NCBI GenBank assembly: GCA_964035015.1
Contig: OZ036005.1
Location: 15,821,625 to 15,885,624 of the forward strand
DNA length: 64,000 nt
Direction of reading: 5' to 3'
Source: Corallium rubrum
Lineage: Eukaryota; Cnidaria; Anthozoa; Scleralcyonacea; Coralliidae
Shown here: positions 34,642 to 44,324 of the stretch, in pieces
Numbering within the stretch: the stretch's first letter is position 1
Layout: each line of letters starts with the position of its first letter
Made by a program: the position numbers and the translations under genes
The notes under the pieces: generated by a model
Database searches by the model: none
The model's input: only the letters and a program-made list of their open reading frames with translations
Told to the model about the DNA's origin: nothing

Positions 34642-34697
<56 letters not shown>
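34582..34697. repeat. 18-bp tandem repeat followed by (TA)n
   Basis: Three copies of 'gttgagttgatttattag' directly follow the recombinase stop (the stop lies in the first copy), then (TA)n from about 34649 to 34697. Confidence 0.85.
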
Positions 34698-34698
<1 letters not shown>

Positions 34699-34774
34699 TG
34701 ACTCTTCGTGTGCTATCAGTTGCTTTAAACGTCTCACGTGACTTCACAGTGCGAATGATGACGAGGCAGAATCG

Positions 34775-35046
34775 AAAATTAAACGAAACTTACCTGGAAG
34801 TTGAAGTTTGATTGGGATTCTGCCGAGTCATCAGTAGCACAAGAAGTCACGCCCGTACCCAAGGTATTGAAGCAACCCTCCCGCACTTCTTGTGCTACTG
34901 AATGATGGATCTGATACGCACACTCAAGGCTTTAAAAACTGACCACTTGGGCGGCAAGGTGCTATCTCACGTGACTTCTTGTGCTATTGATGACTCGGCA
35001 GAATCCCAATCAAACTTCAACTTCCAGGTAAGTTTCGTTTAATTTT
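34775..35046. repeat. 76-bp-arm inverted repeat at the DIRS 3' end
   Basis: Arms 34775-34850 and 34971-35046 are near-perfect complements ('aacttacctggaagttgaag...' / '...cttcaacttccaggtaagtt') around a 120-bp centre that repeats part of the 5' terminus. The right arm contains a strong splice-donor-like CAGGTAAGT. It may be the duplicated circle-junction region of DIRS or a nested element. Confidence 0.7.
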
Positions 35047-35980
35047 TGATTACGCGACACTGCTAATACCTTCATTCTTTTTTTTCAAAAACACAAGAAA
35101 GTCATTATATCAATCATGGCAATTGTTTTATCGCAAACTAAAGACTTCTGCATTTCAAATTAGCGTCAGTCTGAATTCGCTTTTGCTTGGAGCCATTTTC
35201 AATCGTCTTCCACAATGTACAGTTAGACTTGTTCTTCTTCTACCGAGCTGCTTAGTCGCATTTACAATGAATCAACTTCCATGGATTCTCTGTGCCAATT
35301 TGGATGTTGGATAACAATTCTTTCTATGACGAAGGTGTAACATTTCACAAGTTTATCCGAATGACGTAACCTGTAAAGTTTTCTAAGGTTAGTAATGCTT
35401 TTACATATTCATTCCGCTAAGAAACCCGCAAATGTGCATCGCAAAAAGAAACAATAAAAACGTAAAACGAAAACTAAAAACACGATCTGATTCCAAGCAA
35501 ATATTCTATACAAGATAAAATTTTGCAAACACCTGGTAAGTAATTACTGGGGAAATACCTTAATGTCATTTTTAAATCATTAGAGGGCTTATGTATATTA
35601 CATTCGCATAAAATACGGATTACTAGCACGGGTGTATAACATTGGACTTTATAACATGTTTTGTTATAAGGTTAGTCATTAAAATATTAAACGTAAACAA
35701 AAAAAGAAACCCGCGAACGTGTTCACATGAAGAACCAAAGCAATGTTACAACGAATACTTAAAACGAAAAACACGTTCAGATTTCCAGCAAATATTTTAT
35801 ACAAGGTAAAATTTTGCAAACACATGGTATATAGTTACTGGGAAAATATCTTAATGACATTTTTTACCGTCATTAGGAACAAGGTCTAACAATTTGACCG
35901 GATATCCCCTCACATCGATCGAAACCAAACAAAGTGTGATACTAATCACAATATTGACTATAATTAACTTTCTTCGTTCA
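35047..35980. other. Non-coding stretch with a ~175-bp direct repeat
   Basis: Segments at about 35415-35585 and 35700-35880 are imperfect direct copies ('aagaaacccgc', 'ttctatacaagataaaattttgcaaacac', 'taatgtcattttt'), offset by about 285 bp. No gene. Confidence 0.5.
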
Positions 35981-36517
35981 AATTTGGACCAACCTCGTCC
36001 CCAGGGCATTTTGCCTCCACGTTGGGAGTCGGCGAAAATGGCCCTGGCATCGGCTGGTCACGTGACACCCAGAATTTTGGGGTGTTTTGGCAAGCAAATT
36101 TATGCGGTCTTTGTGTTTCGTTTTTGTATAATACGTATACATGAATAATAAATAAGAAATATTTAACGCTCTGTCGAATCATTCATGTGAACCTTTATCA
36201 TAAATGCAACTGGCTAGCATTACTCATCATGATACTCCCCACGATTATCCAGGATACATTTAAATGTCGGGAAGAAACATATATCTAATGTTGTTCTTGA
36301 CTTTAACCAAAGCTATCGTTACAATTCTTTGGATGAACTTCGCACAGTGGATTTATTGCAATTCATACTTTGATGAATAAATTACACTGTATCTGAATTA
36401 ATCAGGTTTTTAAACCGGCCAATCCGATTATAGAATCGACCAGCCGATGCCAGGGCCATTTTCGCCGACCTCCCAACGTGGAGGCAAAATGCCCTGGGGA
36501 CGAGGTTGAATTTGGAC
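35981..36517. mobile_element. MITE with ~70-bp ends and 9-bp target duplication
   Basis: The element 35990-36508 begins CAACCTCGTCCCCAGGGC and ends in its complement; the inverted ends match for about 70 bp with one indel. AATTTGGAC flanks both sides (35981-35989, 36509-36517). A 9-bp duplication suggests a Mutator-like origin. The interior has no conserved ORF. Confidence 0.8.
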
Positions 36518-36711
36518 ATGTACATGAATGTTCAAAATATAACTTGGAAAAAAACAAACATTCACATTAATAAGTGGGGTTAGCCCATAGTTTAACAAAA
36601 TTAAACCAGTCGTAGTTTATTGAATCAGGTTTTGTTTATTTAATCATATGTTTAGGAATATTAAGCCGTGTTTACACGGCCAAAATTTAAGCACGCTTAA
36701 GTTAAGCGTGC

Positions 36712-37396
36712 TTAAGGTGGCTCCATAGAGTTTCTCGAAAAATGAAAAATACAAGTTTGAGAGTCCAAAACACGTGATTGAACAATTCAGAAAAAGAATA
36801 AAACCAAATGTTATGAATAGTTAAACAGTCGGACAATCAAAAACTGTTACCAAATAAATAGCAACAGTTGTTGCTATGGCAACAATGACGTTTCAAAATG
36901 GCTGCCAATTACCCTTCAAACAAATTTAATTCGAAAAAAACTTTGGTGACCCCCTATTTTTTTTTCATTAAAACTTTCCTGGAAGTATGAGTAATCAATA
37001 GGCTGATTTTAAAAGAATTCTGTAGAACGAATTTTTTTTTAAATTAGCAAACATGATTTTTCCGATAAAAAAATTATTCCTTCTACAGAATTTTTTTAAA
37101 ATCGGCCTATTGATTACTCATACTTCAAGAAAAGTTTTAATGAAAAAAAAATTGGGGGTCACCAACGTTTTTTTCGAATTAAATTAGTTTGAAGGGTAAT
37201 TGGCAGTCATTTTGAAACGTCATTGTTGCCATAACAACAACTGTTGCTATTTATTTGGTAACAGTTTTTGATTATCAGACTGTTTAATTATGCATAACAT
37301 TTAGTTTTATTCTTTTTTGGAATTGTTTATGCACGTGTTTTGGACTCTTAAACTTGTATTTCCCATTTCTCAGGAAACTGCGTGGAGCCACCTTAA
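36712..37396. mobile_element. Fold-back element flanked by TTAA
   Basis: Arms of about 330 bp (36716-37040 and about 37070-37392) are inverted copies beginning GGTGGCTCC and ending GGAGCCACC. TTAA lies directly outside both ends (36712-36715, 37393-37396), a piggyBac-type signature. Nearly the whole element is one hairpin. Confidence 0.8.
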
Positions 37397-37485
37397 AATG
37401 CGCCACCTTGGTGCGTTTACACCAGGGCGCTTATATACCGGGCGGCGCAACGCCAGTCAATTCGCTGATCGACGTGTGATGCGGA
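37397..37485. repeat. Fragment of a dispersed repeat, also at 61217-61300
   Basis: 'caccagggcgcttatata', 'ggcg(g)cgcaacg' and 'gctgatcgacgtgtgatgcg' recur inverted at 61217-61300. The copy here stops where the 3' tail of the CR1 LINE begins, so the LINE seems to have inserted into it. Confidence 0.55.
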
Positions 37486-37667
37486 AGTACATACATACAT
37501 ACATCGCCTTTATTTAAAAACACGGTGAACCTTCAGTAAAATTACATAATAAATATAAACTAAATTATTCTAAATTTTATGATATATGAATACATTATGT
37601 ATATATATATATAAAAATAAAACTACTGTTCTACCAGGTTGCCGTGTGGGAGTCGGACAAGAGTTAG

Positions 37668-40547
37668 TTAAATAACATTAGTTTTTAAAGATCTTTTAAA
37701 AGATGAAAGTGATGAAGGTAATCTCAGAGATTCAGGCAAGCTATTCCATAATGAGGCTCCACTATAACTGAAGGAGCGCTTAAGATAATCCGTTCTAGGT
37801 TTAGGGAGAAACAGTTTGCCTTCAGAGTCTCTGAGTCTATAGTGACTAACTCTAGTTACAAACAAATCTTGTAGATAAATAGGTGTTAAATTATTCGTGA
37901 CTTTATACATGAGAATTGCTTTTTGCATTTTACGGTTAGTATATAAATTATTCCATCCAAGTTCTTCAAGTACAGAGCTAGATGAAGCATCATAGGAAGA
38001 GCATGTTATAACACGTGCAGCTCTATTTTGGAGTTTTTGCAATTTATCACTCAATTTACTACCAATGCCATCCCAAACAGGAGCGCAGTAGGAAAAACAT
38101 GGCTCAACTAGTCCCTGATACACTCTAGCTGCTGTATCTTGACTAATATAGCTTCTTATTCGCTTTAGAGCGCCGATTGCGGCCGAGACCTTTTTGGAAA
38201 TTTCATCAATATGCCTTTTCCATGTCAAATTTTCATCAATTTTGAGTCCTAATGATTTAGAGCTATTGACTCTTTCAATTTGATCATTGCCTACGAAAAC
38301 ATTAATTTCATGGTCATCAAATGTTGCAAGTCTTTGTCGAGAACCAATAACCATGAACTCAGTTTTAGCGACATTTAAACTTAACTTGTTGACATTAAGC
38401 CATTCTTTAAGTTTTCCAAGTTCGGTATTCATAAGAGTTTCGAGCTCGTCAAATTTATTACTTTGAAAACTTATGTTTGTATCATCGGCATACATTCGAG
38501 GTAACCCCTCGTTCAGGCATTCAGGCAGGTCATTGATATAGACTAGAAACAAAAGAGGACCAATAATAGAGCCCTGAGGAACCCCGTATGTTATAGGACA
38601 ACTGTCGGAAAAGTTTCCATTGACAAAACACTTTTGTTTCCGATTTGTTAAATAAGAGTGAAACCATGTCAAAGCGTTATCATCTACTCCATAATGTTTT
38701 AATTTAAGAAGAAGTATGTTGTGATCAATAGTATCAAACGCTTTCTTTAGATCAATGAAAACAACTCCATTAAGGAGGCCGTTATCAATATTTACACACC
38801 AACTATTTGTAGCTTCCAACAAAGCAGTAAGAGTGCTGTGATTTGGTCGAAAACCGGATTGATATTTCGACAATAAATCGTTGCTCGTCAAGAGGCAATA
38901 AAATTGATCATGTACTAATTTGCCGAATATTTTAGCAACAGCCGAAATTATTGATATTGGACGGTAATTATTCAAGTCATTCCTTGCTCCGTTTTTAAAA
39001 ACAGGGACGACCTTGGCAATTTTCCAATCATCTGGATAAATTCCCTGAATAAGAGATTGGTTGAATATTTTAGTCAATGAAGGAGACACAATGTTGGCTG
39101 ATAACTTCAAAATTTTTCCTGGAATGCCATCAAGACCTGTGGCCTTATTAGAGTTAATAGTTTCAAGCAAGCGAGTTACATTATGTGTTTCAATTCCATT
39201 GAAGGAAAATACTGCGTTTGTAGGTTTGATATAAAATGTGGGGTCAGTGTTTGAACTATCTATATTACTAGCAAGCCTTTCACCTATAGAAGTAAAGTGT
39301 GAATTAAAGGAATCTGCAATAGCGGTTGCATTTGTTACTTCTTTATCAGGAAGTTTAATTTCTTTGACAGTGGCTATATTACTAGTTTTACGAGAACTTA
39401 ACTCATTTATAAGCTTCCAAGTTTGCTTTGGGTCTTTCTTGGCCACATCAATTCTGTTTTTAAAGTAGTCACATTTAGCCAGTTTAATAGTGTTATTTAC
39501 ATCATTACGTGCATTTTTATACTGTTTCCAAAGCTCATTGTTTCGAGTCTTATCATATTGTTTCTTCAAGTAATCCCTATCTCTCATTTTTTGAACAACA
39601 TCGGGGGTTATCCATGGTGACTTCTTTTTACCTATTCGTTTCTTTTTAAAAGGTGCGTGCTTATCTAGAATTTGTGTAAAGTTAGTTAGCCATTTGGACC
39701 ACATTACATTGGGATCGCCTGACGAGCAAATTTCATTCCAATCAATTTCAATTAAGTCATTCAAAAATTCATTGTCATTAAAATGCTTAAAGTGCCGTTT
39801 ATGTGTAAATGAATTTGCAAATTGCCTTTGACATGTAGATTTACGGACAAGATATACAAGCGAATGATCACTTATATCAAGTGACATGACACCCGAAACC
39901 TTTATCTTGTCAGGAGTATTTGTGATACAAAGATCAAGTAAAGATTGCGAAGTATTAGTCACTCTTGTTGGTTCAATTATATGTTGAGTGAGATTATAAA
40001 TGTCGAAAATGTCTAATAATTCAAGAGTATTTGCATTAGGCGTATGAGAAAGCAAATCACAATTCAAATCTCCAAGTAAATACAGTTCAGAATTTTCAGC
40101 ATCAATTTTGTCAATAATCACCTGGAATAGAGGAAATAAGTGTGACGCAGAGCTAGGGGGTCTATACCAAGTACCTACCAGAAACGGCCTTGAACGAGGG
40201 TTAGAAATCTGAACGAATATCAATTCAAGATCATTGTTTACTAAATCATCACGTATTTTATAGGTAAGATTACTTTTTACATATAAACACACCCCACCGC
40301 CATTGCGGCCATGATGCTGTCTATCTCTTCTAACAACATCATAACCTGGGATGTTTATTTCATTATTCATGATAGAGGAGTCAAGTTTAGTTTCGTTAAT
40401 TGCAAGTACATCAATATTAGATCTTAGACTATGAATAAAAATACGAAGCTGATCTATATGTGCAATAAGACTGTTAATATTTAAGCATGCAATAGACAGC
40501 CCACGACTACAAAGTTCAGATATAGATTTGGCATTAGAATTAAACAT
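37668..40547 (-). CDS. CR1 ORF2: endonuclease-reverse transcriptase (959 aa)
   Basis: Endonuclease domain (about residues 15-230): 'CLNINSLIAHIDQLR', 'INETKLDSS', 'GGGVCLYVK', 'GTWYRPPSS', 'LGDLNCDL', 'DISDHSLVY', with the catalytic Asn, Glu, Asp and His. RT domain (about 470-760): 'YRPISIISAVAKIFGKLV', 'SGFRPNHST', 'FIDLKKAFDTIDH', 'GVPQGSIIGPLLFLVYINDLP', 'MYADDTN', 'KTEFMVIGS', 'SLGLKIDENLTW'. A C-terminal domain follows with 'NRAARVIT' and a 'YSGASLWNSLPESLR' tail typical of CR1/L2. It nicks target DNA and copies the LINE RNA there. All catalytic residues are visible. Confidence 0.92.
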   Translation of the reverse strand: MFNSNAKSISELCSRGLSIACLNINSLIAHIDQLRIFIHSLRSNIDVLAINETKLDSSIMNNEINIPGYDVVRRDRQHHGRNGGGVCLYVKSNLTYKIRDDLVNNDLELIFVQISNPRSRPFLVGTWYRPPSSASHLFPLFQVIIDKIDAENSELYLLGDLNCDLLSHTPNANTLELLDIFDIYNLTQHIIEPTRVTNTSQSLLDLCITNTPDKIKVSGVMSLDISDHSLVYLVRKSTCQRQFANSFTHKRHFKHFNDNEFLNDLIEIDWNEICSSGDPNVMWSKWLTNFTQILDKHAPFKKKRIGKKKSPWITPDVVQKMRDRDYLKKQYDKTRNNELWKQYKNARNDVNNTIKLAKCDYFKNRIDVAKKDPKQTWKLINELSSRKTSNIATVKEIKLPDKEVTNATAIADSFNSHFTSIGERLASNIDSSNTDPTFYIKPTNAVFSFNGIETHNVTRLLETINSNKATGLDGIPGKILKLSANIVSPSLTKIFNQSLIQGIYPDDWKIAKVVPVFKNGARNDLNNYRPISIISAVAKIFGKLVHDQFYCLLTSNDLLSKYQSGFRPNHSTLTALLEATNSWCVNIDNGLLNGVVFIDLKKAFDTIDHNILLLKLKHYGVDDNALTWFHSYLTNRKQKCFVNGNFSDSCPITYGVPQGSIIGPLLFLVYINDLPECLNEGLPRMYADDTNISFQSNKFDELETLMNTELGKLKEWLNVNKLSLNVAKTEFMVIGSRQRLATFDDHEINVFVGNDQIERVNSSKSLGLKIDENLTWKRHIDEISKKVSAAIGALKRIRSYISQDTAARVYQGLVEPCFSYCAPVWDGIGSKLSDKLQKLQNRAARVITCSSYDASSSSVLEELGWNNLYTNRKMQKAILMYKVTNNLTPIYLQDLFVTRVSHYRLRDSEGKLFLPKPRTDYLKRSFSYSGASLWNSLPESLRLPSSLSSFKRSLKTNVI

Positions 40548-40595
40548 TGTAGGGTGAGCAGCTACCGTATTAACCGACTCCCTATCGGCAAATTC

Positions 40596-42281
40596 CTAAC
40601 TTGATTTGATATAACGTGATATATTTTTAGCTAATAGAGATGTCCCCTTACGGTTGAGATGTAGTCCTCTTGAGTTCAGACAAGTAGCGTTAATTAGTTT
40701 ATGGTCAATAAATTTCCACTTACTTTTACAGCAAATAGCGTTAATTAACTTATTTGTTTCGTTGACTTTGGCTGATAGTTCTGGCTTGTCCGATCTAGTT
40801 AATAAACTTGATATGACTATTTCAGTTCTTGGAGAATCTTCTTGTATTTGTGTTGCAATATTCGCAATTCCCTCAGCTACCCGATTGGGAGATAATTTCT
40901 TTAGATCATTAGTGCCTACGTGTAGGATTAATTTTTGTGGCTCTTTGCGGATAACTGGTTTTACATAATCTTCCATATCAGAAGTCGTGGCACCGGCGAA
41001 GCTCTTAACAACAACGTGGTTTTCTTCAGTAGACAGACGCCAGCCTTGTAGATTTTTCACCATTGAATCACCAACAACAACCGTCACATTTTTTTTCGCA
41101 TGATTATATGTAAAAGATTGATCTTCTGGCAAATTATATTCAACACTTTTGTTATTTAAATTAGATGCATTTAAATTAGACGCATTATTGCGGCAAGTTC
41201 CGGTGCATGTAGAGGAATTAATGGCAATGTCATTATCTTCATGAACAGTACATACTTCAATTAAATGACCGGTTGGATCTTTAGAATTTGAATTCTCATT
41301 TGCAGGTGGCTGAGTAATTACTTTTTTGGCAGATTTCTTCTTTTTATACTTGCGCTTTAATGATTTTGGGGATTTAGAATTCTCTTCAACAAGTAAAACA
41401 GACGAATCAGTATCTCCATTTTCGTTTCCCGCAATTATATTTTTATCAGATTGATTCTCAACCTGGTTAATCTGAACCTTATCCTGGTGATTTCCATTTG
41501 TGTAGATTTTTACGCCTGAAGCCAAGTCTTGCTGTTTAGGGCAAGTCTTACGGGCTTGGTGGAAATCTTCATATAATATTTTCAAGGTCGTTGTTAAACT
41601 GGCTTTTTCATTTTCGAGCTCTTTAATTTTTGAATTTAAGTCAGATAATGCAAATTTAGCAGTAAATAAACTATCCTTTAGAGCTTGATTTTCCTCTTTG
41701 AGACTTAAGTTCTCTTGCCGTAGAGTGCTCATATAGTCAGCCCCACTGTCTAAGCAATACTTCTTAAGATTGTTCAAATCATTGGCCAATTTCGAAGTTT
41801 TATCAACAAGTTCTTTCTCAAGCTGTTTAATGTGCGCATCGATATTATTGAGCTTTGCTTCAGTGGTCTTCATCTCGCTTGAGTTAAGTGAGACAGGTAT
41901 AGATCTTATAGTATAATTGTTCATACCTGTGGTGGCCTCCATGTTTGCTTCGGCATTGTCGTCATTATTGAAGTGGTCTTGACATCCCTCAGTATTACTG
42001 CCTTGATTTTCGACTGAACTATCACATATAGATGTCAGAATCTTAGACAATTCGTTTATTTCTGTCGAATTTCCAGCTAATGTGATAGATTTAACGGTTT
42101 TTCCGTGCCATCTCAAGCTCACAGAATCAGCAGTAAATAACTTAACTTCGCCGCCCGGCGACGACCATCTTCCTGAGAGTTTTAATTCGTTTGTGACAAA
42201 TTCTTTCAATTCGGCTAATGTACTATCCCAGTAGAACTTTTCTCCACTGAACTTTAAATTTGAGCGAAGATCTGCAGCCAT
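40596..42281 (-). CDS. CR1 ORF1 with SGNH esterase domain (561 aa)
   Basis: Coiled-coil heptads run from about residue 140 to 235 ('LNNIDAHIKQLEKELVDKTSKL'). A Lys-rich linker ('SLKRKYKKKKSAKK') follows. The C-terminal ~170 residues form an SGNH/GDSL-like hydrolase: 'VVVGDSMVKNL' (Ser nucleophile), 'SFAGATTSDM' (Gly), 'LILHVGTNDL' (Asn) and 'GLHLNRKGTSLLA' (His near the end). Esterase-bearing ORF1 proteins are known in CR1 elements; the domain's role in retrotransposition is unclear. It is followed by ORF2 after 48 bp. Confidence 0.85.
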   Translation of the reverse strand: MAADLRSNLKFSGEKFYWDSTLAELKEFVTNELKLSGRWSSPGGEVKLFTADSVSLRWHGKTVKSITLAGNSTEINELSKILTSICDSSVENQGSNTEGCQDHFNNDDNAEANMEATTGMNNYTIRSIPVSLNSSEMKTTEAKLNNIDAHIKQLEKELVDKTSKLANDLNNLKKYCLDSGADYMSTLRQENLSLKEENQALKDSLFTAKFALSDLNSKIKELENEKASLTTTLKILYEDFHQARKTCPKQQDLASGVKIYTNGNHQDKVQINQVENQSDKNIIAGNENGDTDSSVLLVEENSKSPKSLKRKYKKKKSAKKVITQPPANENSNSKDPTGHLIEVCTVHEDNDIAINSSTCTGTCRNNASNLNASNLNNKSVEYNLPEDQSFTYNHAKKNVTVVVGDSMVKNLQGWRLSTEENHVVVKSFAGATTSDMEDYVKPVIRKEPQKLILHVGTNDLKKLSPNRVAEGIANIATQIQEDSPRTEIVISSLLTRSDKPELSAKVNETNKLINAICCKSKWKFIDHKLINATCLNSRGLHLNRKGTSLLAKNISRYIKSS

Positions 42282-42400
42282 ATTTTGTGAGAATTTGAGT
42301 AAATATAACGATTAATAGCGGAACTAATAAAAACACGTCCTACGTCCAACGTAATCGCAAGAGTACCTAGACTGGCACGAGCGAGTTTTGAAGAAAAATC

Positions 42401-43013
42401 GAGCAAAAGCAGCAATTCGTGTATCGGAAGATTATCACTATTTTTTCTTTAAGTTTTTCATGTAAGAAGAAATTGATTGGATTTACAGATAAAATATTAC
42501 TTCTATTACTGCATCAGTATGTATTTTGTGTTGAAACTAGTGTCAAAGAGAATTTATTTTGGATAATGTCCATGCCTTTTTATGCCTTTCATGGAGGCTA
42601 AACTTCACCAGGAGCGCATTGTATGTTCTTCTACTACCAACGGCTGGAGATTCAGGTATGTTGAAGTTTATTATCTTACTCTTGTTTGTTAAAATTCTTG
42701 TTAAAATCGGAGATGATCATTTTGAGATATCCTGGCTGAAACTCGACCCCTATCAATGCTTGATTTCGAACGCTTTAACCTTTCAAATTTTGTAAGAAAT
42801 ATAAACAAGACGTGTTGTTTTGACATATGGCGATTCTCTTTAACCGTGTCATTGTATTCCTTAAGTTTCCAGACTGTTGAAACAAAATGATTGTAATTTC
42901 TAAACAGATTCATTTCTGTATTCGATTTATTACAATACGAGTTTTTGGAAGTATAGTCGGCGCATTGTGTGTTAAAATATTACCAACACCGTGAGATTTT
43001 ACCGTGACATAGG
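42401..43013. other. Left flank of the Polinton, no gene
   Basis: No coding region or RNA recognised between the LINE and the Polinton target site. Confidence 0.4.
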
Positions 43014-43019
43014 TAAGAA

Positions 43020-43533
43020 AGTAGTATAGAACATGAGGGTGCCGGCGCACTTTTTTTTTTCCCAACAAAGACAGCCCCCAGATGATCAGATTCATCAAGG
43101 AGGGTTGCCCGAAACGGTAAACTTTTTTTAAAAATTTTTTAAGTATAAGCAGAAGGGACGAAAAGAGACCAAAACCAAAAAAAAAAAATCCAGAATTTAT
43201 CAGGAAAGGATGTTTGAAAGGGGAAAATAATTTTCACGCCTCCAAAAACCCATTTTCGTCTGCTTATACTTCAAAAAGTGAGAAAAACGACCACCACCCT
43301 TTCCGGGACGCTTTTGTTGGACCCGGTATAAAACACCTCAAAGCGATCAGGGTTGTGGTTTTAACATACCTTACTTACTCCCCGGTTTTTGTTCAGATAC
43401 TTTTGTTTTGTGTTGATACACATGTTTTCCCACAGTTACACCACCAGATAGCAGTCCGAGACATGGTATATACGGCGTGATCATGGCTACAACTTTACCA
43501 ACGTCACTTTTCAACAGTTTGTCTTTTTGTAAT
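43020..43533 (+). repeat. Left terminal inverted repeat of the Polinton
   Basis: This matches the complement of 59317-59822 with a handful of substitutions and homopolymer length changes. Identity stops after 'gtctttttgtaat' (43533). It includes the first 17 codons of the ORF starting at 43483. Confidence 0.95.
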
Positions 43534-44295
43534 CGTGACAATTTTAATATGGAGGAGATTGAACTTAAGCCATTAGATTCGAATCATGACCCAAACCCAG
43601 ACCCTGATCAGGAGGAAACAGATTTTGGAGGCACTGATGCGTTGGGAGACTTTTCAGAGCGTAATAGTGTTGAATTTGATCACTCTATTGATGGCCTTAT
43701 TGTGAATAATGTGTCAGAGGACAGAACTGAGAGGATAAGAAGAAGAGCTGCATATGGAAACTGTGAGGACTTTTTCACAAATATACTAGAATTGGAACCA
43801 CAATGCACTGACCCAATGTTTATTGACTATCTGATTGATAATAACATATTAAGTATATCCAGGGAGTTTAGTGAGTCTGGTTTAGTTATCGATTATTCTG
43901 TGAAATATTTGGGAGGTGACTTCCGAACAATTGGACGGGCCTTAACTGGGGAGGATGATGATTTGCTCAGGGGTGGTATCAGAACACACTATGATGAGTG
44001 GACTAAGGCTAACCTAAGTAGGAAACTGAGGAGGGCTGGAATTGTGACTGCTATTGGTTTGGGAGTGATTGCATTAGTAACTGGTCTGTCGGTAGGTCTA
44101 ACCAGAAAGGGATCTGATATAGTTCATCAGGCTAGGAAATGGGAAAAGTTACATCCAGCAAAAGGAAGGGTTGTGATACCATGGACAGAAATACAGGCAG
44201 CTGGTGGGAAGGTAATTGTTTTCACTGGGGAGTATTTAATAGTGTTTATTATGACAGCTGGATTGTTTTCCTACCGTTACACTAAGAGAAGATAA
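43483..44295 (+). CDS. Polinton membrane protein of unknown function (270 aa)
   Basis: It begins at ATG 43483 inside the left TIR ('MATTLPTSLFNSLSFCN'). The middle is acidic and soluble-looking ('DPNPDPDQEETDFGG'). Two hydrophobic segments follow: 'AGIVTAIGLGVIALVTGLSV' at about residue 190 and 'IVFTGEYLIVFIMTAGLFSY' close to the C-terminus, ending in basic 'RYTKRR'. I do not recognise a family. It converges on the polymerase gene with only 29 bp between stops. A membrane or virion-associated role is possible. Confidence 0.65.
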   Translation: MATTLPTSLFNSLSFCNRDNFNMEEIELKPLDSNHDPNPDPDQEETDFGGTDALGDFSERNSVEFDHSIDGLIVNNVSEDRTERIRRRAAYGNCEDFFTNILELEPQCTDPMFIDYLIDNNILSISREFSESGLVIDYSVKYLGGDFRTIGRALTGEDDDLLRGGIRTHYDEWTKANLSRKLRRAGIVTAIGLGVIALVTGLSVGLTRKGSDIVHQARKWEKLHPAKGRVVIPWTEIQAAGGKVIVFTGEYLIVFIMTAGLFSYRYTKRR

Positions 44296-44324
44296 TCTGT
44301 GAACATATACCTTACCGACCACAC

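Larger units (their letters stand above)
31167..35046 (+). mobile_element. DIRS-type retrotransposon, decayed
   Basis: The order gag remnant, RT-RNase H, tyrosine recombinase is the DIRS layout. The ends are inverted: 31167-31207 matches the complement of 34732-34772, and the following 'gatagcaccttgccgcccaagtggtcag' matches the complement at 34938-34977. The RT frame has stops and shifts; the recombinase is open. Split inverted termini and the absence of a DDE integrase fit DIRS. Confidence 0.75.
37486..42400 (-). mobile_element. CR1-type LINE with both ORFs open
   Basis: On the minus strand: ORF1 (42281-40596), ORF2 (40547-37668), 3' UTR and a (TATG)n tail seen as 'acatacatacatacat' at 37489-37504. 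Both long frames are uninterrupted, unlike the copy at 23.2-27.7 kb, so this copy is young and may be competent. The 5' end is not precisely defined. Confidence 0.85.

Noticed and set aside
43214..43480. 88-codon ORF present in both Polinton terminal repeats (also 59370-59636 minus)
   Set aside because: It looks conserved only because the TIR is duplicated; starts on a non-ATG-favoured context, no domain, and overlaps the TIR's terminal non-coding part.
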